DNA from: Pelomonas margarita
GTDB lineage: Bacteria; Pseudomonadota; Gammaproteobacteria; Burkholderiales; Burkholderiaceae_C
Length of the DNA stretch: 64,000 nt
Assembly (NCBI RefSeq): GCF_043555875.1
Contig: NZ_JBIGHW010000001.1
Location: 372,001 to 436,000 of the forward strand
Reading direction: 5' to 3'
Part shown: positions 55,070-64,000 of the stretch, piece after piece
Layout: the number at the start of each line of letters is the position of its first letter
Numbering within the stretch: the first letter of the stretch is position 1
Position numbers and translations under genes: made by a program
Notes under the pieces: generated by a model
Told to the model about the DNA's origin: nothing
The model's input: the letters and a program-made list of their open reading frames with translations, nothing else
Databases searched by the model: none

Positions 55070-58000
55070 ATGGCGGACGCGAAGGGCGGCGTATTGGGCA
55101 GCTTTCCCTGGGCCAGTGTCGCCGTGCTGGTGGCCTTCGTCGCGAGCACGCAGCTGGTGCCGCAGGCCTTCGAGGCCCTGCGTCCCGCCGAGAAGGCGCG
55201 CGCGCAGGCGCCGCTGGACGAGGTGCTGGAGATCAACGCGCGGCTGTGGGAAGACCCGTTCGCCGCGCTGCGCCGCCACGAGCTGGAACGCGCCGAGCGC
55301 TGTGAGCGCCAGCGCAAGGCCGGACAGGAGGGGGGCGGCGATTGCGGGCGGCAGACGCCCCAGTTGCGCGACCCGCAGCAGCTGCTGGCCCGTCTGGACG
55401 CCGACCAGAACCGCCGGATCGACGACACGCTCGTCGTGCTGGCGCTGATGCCGGGCGCCGATTTCGTCGGCGCCGAGGAGGCGCGGCGGCGCATTCGCTA
55501 CGCGACGCTGGCCGGCCTGCTGGCGCAGGACTACGTGCCGGACAACGCCGAGCGGCTGAGCCTGCTGGAGTTCCGGCTGCTGGACGCGCGCGGGGGACGG
55601 CCCGAGGCGGCGGGGCCGGGCTATCTGGTGCCCTACGAGCTGTTGTCGCTGCGCCGCGAGGACACCGACAACCCGCCCTCGCGCTATGCGCAGATCGCGT
55701 TGCTGTGGGTGGACGAGACGGCGCTGCCGCTGCGCAAGCTGGACGCCGTGGCCCGGCTGACCGAGCAGCTGATGGGGGCGCAGGCCCTGCAGCGCGCTGC
55801 GCTGCGCTTTGCCAACGCGCAGGACACGCTGCCGCGGCTGGCCGTCATCGGCCCGTCGTCCACCGACGCCCTGCGCACTGCGCTGCGCGACCTGCGTTGC
55901 GCGGCCGATCTGGACAACACGGCCGGCATCGCCCAGGGCGACGGGCCGGCGCGGCAGGATGCGGTGCGCTGCGCGCGCCGTGGCGAGGAGGTCGGCCGTG
56001 GGCTGGCGGCCGATGTGCTGGCCGGGTATCAGCTGCTGGCGCGGGCCGAGTTCTACAACCCCTCGTCCACCGCGCCGGAGCGCACGTTGATGGAGTTGCA
56101 GCCCTACCAGCGCGATGTGACGCGGCTGGATGACGGGCTGGACGCCTTCCTCACGCAGCACTTCAGCCGCCTGACCCGTGCGCAGGGCCAGCCGCCTCCG
56201 GTGCGCATGGTGCGCACGGTCGGCAACGACGCCGCGCTGCTAGAAGGCCTGGTGGCCGAACTGCGGCTGCGGCTGCAGCAGAAGCGGCGCATCGTCGTCG
56301 TGGCGGAGCGCGATTCCATCTACGCGCAGGCTCTGGTGGGGCAACTGCGGGAGTGCCTGTCCGACGAGTTGCGCGAGAGCTTGCGGGTGGTCTATTTCTT
56401 CCGGGGCCTGGACGGCGTGACCACGCGCGACGGCAGCGCTGCCGCCCCCGCCGCCAAGACGCCCACCCTGGAGTGGCCGGAGAGCCGCGACCAGCTGGAC
56501 TACCTGCGCCGGCTGGGCCAGTCGCTGCGGGCCAGCGAGCGTGAGGAAGGCCGCCTGCCTATCGGCGCGGTCGGCATCTTCGCCAGCGATGTGCACGACA
56601 AGTTGCTGGTGCTCCAGGCGCTGCACGAGACCTTCTCCGACCGCGTGTTCTTCACGACCGACATGGATGCTCGCTACCTGCATCCGCGCACGCAGTCCTT
56701 CACGCGCAACCTGGTGGTGGCCAGCAGCCTGCCACTGGCCTTTCACGCGCCCGCAGCCGCCGGGGGCCTGGACCTTCAGGCCGGCACGCCCCCGCTGCGC
56801 GACATCTACCAGACCAGCACCTACGCCGCCGCCCGGCGCGCCGGTTGCCGCAGCGCGGCCTGCAAAGCGGCGGAGGCGCAGGCGCTGGACGCGGTGCTGC
56901 GCCGCACGTCCGTCTACGAAATCGGGCGCTCGCAGATGGTGCCGCTGGCCGGCTACGCGCTTGAGGCCAGCACGGCGCAGCGGCCGCTTGGGCGGGTGCT
57001 GGTGGCGCTGGTGTTGGCAGGGCTGATCGGCGGCATGTTGCTCGTTTGGCCCTCCACGCCGGCCATGCGCCAGGCGCGGCAGGCCTTGCTGCCCGGCGGC
57101 GCGACGTCGCAGCCCATGGGCGCCACGGCAATGGCCTTCGTCGTGCTGCATGCGGTGCTGCTGTTCTGCACCGTGGCCAGCCTGTCCGAGTTCGTGCTGC
57201 CCGGGCGGCTGGACTTCGACCATGCACGGCTGATGGGCCTGCTGGCCGGTGGTGGCGCGCTGCTGGTGGGGCTGGTGGCATGGCGCGCCAGCGCGCGGCC
57301 GCGCCTGGCGGCCGGGTTGCTGCTGGCGTTGGCCGCGCTGGTAGCGTTGTGGGCGGCGCAGGCCTGGCCCGCCACCAGCCGCTGGGTGGGCGGCAGCTGT
57401 GCCGATTGCGAACCCACGGTCTGGCTGGAGGGCGTGAGTGCCTGGCCGTCGCACCTCATTCACCTGCTGGCGCTGTGCGTGCTGCTGTGGACGCTGGACT
57501 GGGCCTGGGCGCTGACGCAGCAGCAGCTGCAGGCGGACGCCGGCTGGCTGCGCCTTCCGCAGCCGCAGCGCCAGGACAGCTTGGCGAGCCTCCTGAAGGG
57601 CTGGCGGCGCCATGCCAGCGTGCTGCGGTGGCCGGCAGGCGTGGGACACAGCTGCGATGTGCGGCAGCTGTGGGTGGAGTACGGCGAGCGCGCCGAGGCA
57701 CGGCCGCGCCTCGTGCGCACGCTGGGCTGGTATGTGCTTACGCTGGCAGTCATGGGCCTGCTGTTCTTTGGGCTGAACGAGGGGCGCATCCCCGAGGTGC
57801 CTGTGCGCGGCCAAGCGCACCGCAGCCTGGTGAGCCTCACGCTGTATGCCGCGCTGCTGCTGTTGCCGCTGCTGATCGTGGCGGTGGCGGACGCCACCGT
57901 GCTGCTGACGCGCTTCGTGCAGCACCTGAACGCCGGGCGCAGCTTCTACCCGCCAGAGACGGTGGCGCAGTTCGCCGGCGCCCTCGGCGAGGAACACCGG

Positions 58001-58528
58001 CAGCTGTGGGCGCAGCGCTTCAATGCCCGGCCTCAGGACCGCCAAGGCGACGGCACGGGCTTCCCCATGCACACGCTGCTGGACGACTGGATGGACGTTC
58101 AGGTCGTGGCCCGGCTCAGCGCCCCGATCGCGCGGCTGGTCATCGGGCCCTTCATCGTGCTGGCCTTGCTGGTGGTAGCGCGCAGCCGGCTGTTCGACAA
58201 CTGGGCACTGACGCCGGCCATCGCCGTGGGCGTGAGCTTCTATGTGGCCGTACTCGTGGGCCTGACGGTGCTGCTCAAGCAGGCCGCCGAGACGCGCCGT
58301 CGCCAGGCACTGGCGGCCATGCAGGCCGACCTGCGCTGGCTGGCCGGCAGCGGGGCGCCGCTGAGCGGGCTGGTGGAGCCGTTCAAGCGGCTGATCACGC
58401 AGGTGGAGAGCGAGCAGCGCGGCGCGTTCGCGCCGTTCTTCGAGCAGCCGCTGCTCAAGGCCATGCTCGTGCCGCTGGGCGGCGCGGGCGGCACGCAGTT
58501 GTTCGACTACCTGCTGCTGGCGCGTTGA
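55070..58528 (+). CDS. Large multi-pass membrane protein, unrecognised
   Basis: 1152 aa that I cannot assign to a named family. One N-terminal helix (about 13-30) is followed by a soluble region of about 600 residues. That region contains RLAVIGPSSTDALRTALRDL, RRIVVVAERDSIYAQALVGQL and VGIFASDVHDKLLVLQAL, then VFFTTDMDARYLHP, a layout reminiscent of type I periplasmic-binding (receptor) folds. The C-terminal half has about nine further helices (near 643-662, 684-706, 720-740, 746-765, 794-815, 884-903, 920-945, 1021-1042, 1049-1070). GAGGGG lies before the ATG. It stands alone on its strand; the 3' end overlaps the converging NadR-type kinase gene by 22 bases. GC content and codon use look like those of its neighbours. 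A sensor or transport role is only a guess. Confidence 0.88.
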   Translation: MADAKGGVLGSFPWASVAVLVAFVASTQLVPQAFEALRPAEKARAQAPLDEVLEINARLWEDPFAALRRHELERAERCERQRKAGQEGGGDCGRQTPQLRDPQQLLARLDADQNRRIDDTLVVLALMPGADFVGAEEARRRIRYATLAGLLAQDYVPDNAERLSLLEFRLLDARGGRPEAAGPGYLVPYELLSLRREDTDNPPSRYAQIALLWVDETALPLRKLDAVARLTEQLMGAQALQRAALRFANAQDTLPRLAVIGPSSTDALRTALRDLRCAADLDNTAGIAQGDGPARQDAVRCARRGEEVGRGLAADVLAGYQLLARAEFYNPSSTAPERTLMELQPYQRDVTRLDDGLDAFLTQHFSRLTRAQGQPPPVRMVRTVGNDAALLEGLVAELRLRLQQKRRIVVVAERDSIYAQALVGQLRECLSDELRESLRVVYFFRGLDGVTTRDGSAAAPAAKTPTLEWPESRDQLDYLRRLGQSLRASEREEGRLPIGAVGIFASDVHDKLLVLQALHETFSDRVFFTTDMDARYLHPRTQSFTRNLVVASSLPLAFHAPAAAGGLDLQAGTPPLRDIYQTSTYAAARRAGCRSAACKAAEAQALDAVLRRTSVYEIGRSQMVPLAGYALEASTAQRPLGRVLVALVLAGLIGGMLLVWPSTPAMRQARQALLPGGATSQPMGATAMAFVVLHAVLLFCTVASLSEFVLPGRLDFDHARLMGLLAGGGALLVGLVAWRASARPRLAAGLLLALAALVALWAAQAWPATSRWVGGSCADCEPTVWLEGVSAWPSHLIHLLALCVLLWTLDWAWALTQQQLQADAGWLRLPQPQRQDSLASLLKGWRRHASVLRWPAGVGHSCDVRQLWVEYGERAEARPRLVRTLGWYVLTLAVMGLLFFGLNEGRIPEVPVRGQAHRSLVSLTLYAALLLLPLLIVAVADATVLLTRFVQHLNAGRSFYPPETVAQFAGALGEEHRQLWAQRFNARPQDRQGDGTGFPMHTLLDDWMDVQVVARLSAPIARLVIGPFIVLALLVVARSRLFDNWALTPAIAVGVSFYVAVLVGLTVLLKQAAETRRRQALAAMQADLRWLAGSGAPLSGLVEPFKRLITQVESEQRGAFAPFFEQPLLKAMLVPLGGAGGTQLFDYLLLAR

Positions 58529-59019
58529 AGGGCGGCGACGGCGGCGGCCAGGCGTTCGTCGTCGCTGCCTGAGATGTCCCTCCAGTGCACGCCGTGCGCC
58601 GACATCGTGGTGCGCAGGCGGGCATCGATGGCCGCGCGCACTTCGGGGCCATCACGCATGAAACCATCGGCTTGCCATGGCAAGTCTGGCGCGCACAGCA
58701 GGGTCAGCCCGACGTGGCGCTGATAAGCGAGCGCGTCGTCGAGCAGCGTGTCGTCGCCGAAGTAGTGCTGGCTGCAGACAGCCACCAGCAGCGGCGTGGT
58801 GTCGCAGATCACCAGGTCATGAGCGCTCAGGGCTGACTCAATCCGGCTGGCTTGTTCCGCGGCGATGTGCGCCTGTTCGTGCCGCTGTGGTGTGCGGCCG
58901 TGGGTGTCGCACCACTCGCGCAGGTACTCGCTGACGAGGCCAGCGCCAAAGCGCGCGGCCAATGCCTCGGCCAGTGTGGACTTGCCGGTGCACTCGGCAC
59001 CCAGCAGCGCGACGATCAT
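58507..59019 (-). CDS. NadR-type nicotinamide riboside kinase-like ATPase
   Basis: A stand-alone P-loop kinase (170 aa) matching the C-terminal domain of NadR, without its adenylyltransferase domain. The P-loop GAECTGKST is at residues 7-15, followed by SEYLREWCDTHGRTP and ICDTTPLLVAVCSQHYFG. It probably phosphorylates nicotinamide riboside to NMN. The start overlaps pnuC (ATGA), so importer and kinase are coupled. The long frame upstream is rejected. Confidence 0.9.
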   Translation of the reverse strand: MIVALLGAECTGKSTLAEALAARFGAGLVSEYLREWCDTHGRTPQRHEQAHIAAEQASRIESALSAHDLVICDTTPLLVAVCSQHYFGDDTLLDDALAYQRHVGLTLLCAPDLPWQADGFMRDGPEVRAAIDARLRTTMSAHGVHWRDISGSDDERLAAAVAALQRASSR

Positions 59020-59627
59020 GCGCGCCTCCAGGCGCGCCAGCCCATCATGCTCATCGGGATGAAGCCGGCATACAGCACGACGGTGAGCCAGTAGCCCTTC
59101 AGGCCAAACAGCACGACGCTGGCTGCGTTGACGACGATCCACACGGGCCAGTTCTCGATGTACTTGCGCGCCAACAGCCATTGGCCCAGCAGACTGGCCA
59201 CCGTGGGGAAGGCGTCCCAGTAGGGCAGGGGGCTGTCGGTGGCGTGGTCCAGGAACAGGCCCAGCAGCGGCCAAGCGGCAAGCGTCAATAGCGCGGGCTT
59301 CAGCAGGCCTCGCAGGCCCAGCCGCCGCACGGTCAGTACCTCGCCGTCGCGCGTGCGCCCGAAGCGCCACTGCCACAGGCCCCACACGGCCAGCGCTGCG
59401 AACACCAGCTGCAGCGCGGCCTCGCCGTAGAGCTTGCCGTCCCAGAACAGCGCGAAGTACAGCAGCGAACTGACGAAGGCCAGCGGCCAGGCGAGCAATC
59501 GCACGCGCATGTTGCAGAGCACCATCCACACCGCCAGCACGAAAGCCAGCAGCTCCAGCCAGGACGCCGGGCTGCCAAAGGCGGTGAAGGCCGGCGCGAG
59601 CAGCGCGGCCCAGAGCTCGGCGAGCAT
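59016..59627 (-). CDS. pnuC: Nicotinamide riboside transporter PnuC
   Basis: A membrane protein of 203 aa with about seven helices. LLAWPLAFVSSLLYFALFW, VWGLWQWRFG and GQWLLARKYIENWPVWIVVN are PnuC signatures. It imports nicotinamide riboside by facilitated diffusion; trapping needs the kinase encoded next to it. It overlaps ftsB at its start (TGATG). Confidence 0.94.
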   Translation of the reverse strand: MLAELWAALLAPAFTAFGSPASWLELLAFVLAVWMVLCNMRVRLLAWPLAFVSSLLYFALFWDGKLYGEAALQLVFAALAVWGLWQWRFGRTRDGEVLTVRRLGLRGLLKPALLTLAAWPLLGLFLDHATDSPLPYWDAFPTVASLLGQWLLARKYIENWPVWIVVNAASVVLFGLKGYWLTVVLYAGFIPMSMMGWRAWRRA

Positions 59628-59935
59628 CAGCGCGTGGAGACGGCGGGCGCCACAGACGCGCCACGCGCCGGGCTCAGCGGCACGAAGACTTCGTCCGCTT
59701 TGATCATGCCCAGCTCGAAGCGGGCCTTTTCTTCGACCATCTCCAGGCCTTCGCGCAGATCGCGCAGCTCGGCCTGCAACTGGTCATTGCGCGCGCGCGC
59801 CTTGTCGTTGTCGGCGCGCGCGGCCGCCACCTCCTCCCGGAGGTGGGCGACGTAGGGAATGCTGCCCCGGCCCACCCAGAGCTGGGCTTGGATGGCGATC
59901 AGGAAGATCGCCAGGACCAGGGCGAGCACTTTCAT
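59627..59935 (-). CDS. ftsB: Cell division protein FtsB
   Basis: A bitopic divisome protein (102 aa) that forms the FtsQLB complex. One membrane helix (about 3-20), then a periplasmic coiled coil (about 28-65, REEVAAARADNDKARARNDQLQAEL), then EKARFELGMIKADEVFV, a family signature. It is downstream of eno, as in many proteobacteria, and overlaps pnuC. Confidence 0.94.
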   Translation of the reverse strand: MKVLALVLAIFLIAIQAQLWVGRGSIPYVAHLREEVAAARADNDKARARNDQLQAELRDLREGLEMVEEKARFELGMIKADEVFVPLSPARGASVAPAVSTR

Positions 59936-60060
59936 GGAGCCCCTCGTCCAAGAACGACCTTGGCCGGTCCCGCGAGGGGATGGCGAGGCTCGCAGCGTTC
60001 AGCCACGAGCACATCGCCAGCGCGGGTCGGCTTGGGCGCAGCCCGGCGCTCGGCCTGCAT
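59932..60060 (-). CDS. Possible 42-residue protein between eno and ftsB
   Basis: A short frame whose TGA overlaps the ftsB ATG (ATGA). GGAAG lies eight bases before its ATG, and it begins 20 bases after the eno stop. The product is basic (MQAERRAAPKPTRAGDVLVA...) without known domains. Third positions are moderately GC-rich, fitting either a real small protein or a leader that couples ftsB to eno. Confidence 0.4.
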   Translation of the reverse strand: MQAERRAAPKPTRAGDVLVAERCEPRHPLAGPAKVVLGRGAP

Positions 60061-60080
60061 GACGAGGGCTTCCGACAGGT

Positions 60081-61367
<1,287 letters not shown>

Positions 61368-61482
61368 TCTTGGGTCTCCAGGAAAGTAAAAAAACGGGGC
61401 GGCGACAGTGTGCCAAGCAGCCGTTACCGCGTCACAACATCAGGCGGGTACGGGTGCTGCGGCGGCTTCGCATCAGCAAGAG

Positions 61483-61510
61483 AAATCATTCTGACGAAGG
61501 CAAGTGTCAA
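61483..61510 (-). promoter_or_regulatory. Possible eno promoter
   Basis: A perfect -35 TTGACA on the minus strand (61505-61510). The match to a -10 box 16-17 bases downstream (TGATTT, about 61483-61488) is poor. It lies about 115 bases upstream of the eno ATG and just past the kdsA terminator, a fitting place for a promoter. Confidence 0.35.
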
Positions 61511-61527
61511 TGCATGCCAGTTCGTCG

Positions 61528-61558
61528 AAACGATTCTCCTTAGCAGGAGAAGTCGTTT
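61528..61558 (-). terminator. Hairpin overlapping the kdsA stop codon
   Basis: On the minus strand AAAACGACTTCTCCT pairs with AGGAGAATCGTTT (one bulge), with the kdsA stop TAA at the end of the loop/stem junction. The T tail is short. It likely ends the pyrG-kdsA transcript. Confidence 0.7.
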
Positions 61559-62396
61559 TCCAGAAGCGGCTGCTGCTTGACCACGCGATCCAGCGCGACC
61601 AACTGCTCCAGCAGCGTGCGCATGTGCTTCAGCGGCACGGCGTTCGGGCCGTCACTGAAGGCTTCGGCCGGGTTGGGATGGGTCTCCATGAAGAGTCCCG
61701 CCACGCCCACGCCCACGCCAGCACGGGCCAGCACCGGCACCATCTCGCGCGCACCGCCGCTGCTGCCGCCCAGGCCGCCAGGCTTCTGCACCGAGTGGGT
61801 CACGTCGAACACCACCGGTGCGCCGGAATTGCGCATCTCGGCCAGGCTGGTCATGTCGGCGACGAGGTTGTTGTAGCCGAAGCTGACGCCGCGTTCGCAG
61901 GCCAGGAAGCGGTCTTCCGACAGGCCCACCTCCGCCGCGGCGGCGCGTGCCTTGTCGATGACGTTCTTCATGTCCCAGGGCGCAAGGAACTGGCCCTTCT
62001 TGATGTTGACCGGCTTGCCGCTCTGCGCCACGGCGCGGATGAAGTCGGTCTGGCGGCACAGGAAGGCGGGCGTCTGCAGCACGTCGACGACTGCGGCGAC
62101 ATCCGCCACCTGGGAGGCGTCATGCACGTCGGTCAGGATGGGCAGGCCGGTCTGGCGGCGCACTTCGTCCAGGATCTTCAGGCCGGCGTCCATGCCGACG
62201 CCGCGCTTGGACGTGCCCGACGAGCGGTTGGCCTTGTCGAACGATCCCTTGTAGATCAGCGGAATGCCCAGCGCATCGCAGGCTTCCTTCAGTCGGCCGG
62301 CGACGTCCAGCGTGATCTGCAGGCCTTCGATCGAGCAGGTGCCCGCGATCAGGAAGAAGGGGCGGTCGAGGCCGACTTGGTAGCCGCAGAGTTCCA

Positions 62397-62397
<1 letters not shown>
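61540..62397 (-). CDS. kdsA: 3-deoxy-8-phosphooctulonate synthase
   Basis: Condenses arabinose 5-phosphate with phosphoenolpyruvate to KDO 8-phosphate for lipopolysaccharide (285 aa). IAGTCSIEG, YKGSFDKANRSS, VNIKKGQFLAPWDM and FDVTHSVQKPGG are the family's substrate-binding motifs. It overlaps pyrG (TGATG) and precedes eno, whose product phosphoenolpyruvate it uses. Confidence 0.97.

Positions 62398-64000
<1,603 letters not shown>

Overview
The window is about 64 kb of very GC-rich chromosomal DNA with dense, short-gapped genes. The gene order (leuCDB-asd-fimV-truA-trpFBA-accD-folC-SPOR gene-cvpA-purF-gltX; rimP-nusA-infB-rbfA-truB; pyrG-kdsA-eno-ftsB) and the protein sequences fit a betaproteobacterium of the order Burkholderiales. 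My best guess is the Roseateles/Mitsuaria/Rubrivivax side of the order; that is inference from gene order and composition, not a database result. No phage, insertion sequence, CRISPR array or toxin-antitoxin module was seen.

Layout. 1-4.1 kb: leucine biosynthesis (leuC, cut by the left edge, leuD, leuB) and aspartate-semialdehyde dehydrogenase. 4.4-7.0 kb: fimV, a polar peptidoglycan-binding hub protein. 7.0-17.1 kb: truA, tryptophan genes trpF-trpB-trpA, accD, folC, a SPOR-domain protein, cvpA, purF and gltX. 17.1-18.6 kb: two nearly identical Ala-Glu-Asp tRNA triplets, a small predicted secreted protein and a tRNA-Ser. 18.8-22.0 kb: a PLP-dependent basic amino acid decarboxylase and fabI, converging on a shared terminator. 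22.0-30.8 kb: the rimP-nusA-infB-rbfA-truB translation/transcription operon, with an attenuator-like leader, then typA. 30.9-38.4 kb: an EamA transporter, a 3-hydroxyisobutyryl-CoA hydrolase-like protein, an acyltransferase/SGNH protein, dusA, ogt, a DEAD-box helicase and a CYTH protein, many with overlapping ends. 38.4-54.9 kb: mixed genes (two periplasmic binding-type proteins, an RCC1/PKD lipoprotein, rdgC, a DsbA-like oxidoreductase, two glutathione transferases, DUF2809, a zinc deacylase, two EamA transporters, a phytase-like esterase, an omega-aminotransferase, DUF455, a gamma carbonic anhydrase-like protein, hslO). 55.0-58.5 kb: an unrecognised 1152-residue multi-pass membrane protein. 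58.5-64 kb, all minus strand: a NadR-type kinase, pnuC, ftsB, a possible 42-codon gene, eno, kdsA and pyrG (cut by the right edge).

How it works together. Most of the window is housekeeping: branched-chain and aromatic amino acid synthesis, fatty acid synthesis (accD, fabI), nucleotide synthesis (purF, pyrG), tRNA supply and modification, ribosome maturation and initiation, KDO synthesis and cell division (ftsB). Accessory content is concentrated between about 38 and 59 kb. The least explained items are the 1152-residue membrane protein, the RCC1/PKD lipoprotein, a 14-base element found about 40 bases upstream of both of these genes, the duplicated tRNA triplets, and several structured non-coding elements. 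No stretch longer than 300 bases is left without a gene if the small secreted protein near 18.2 kb is accepted. The 152 bases between the RCC1 gene and rdgC (42368-42519) hold nothing I can name.
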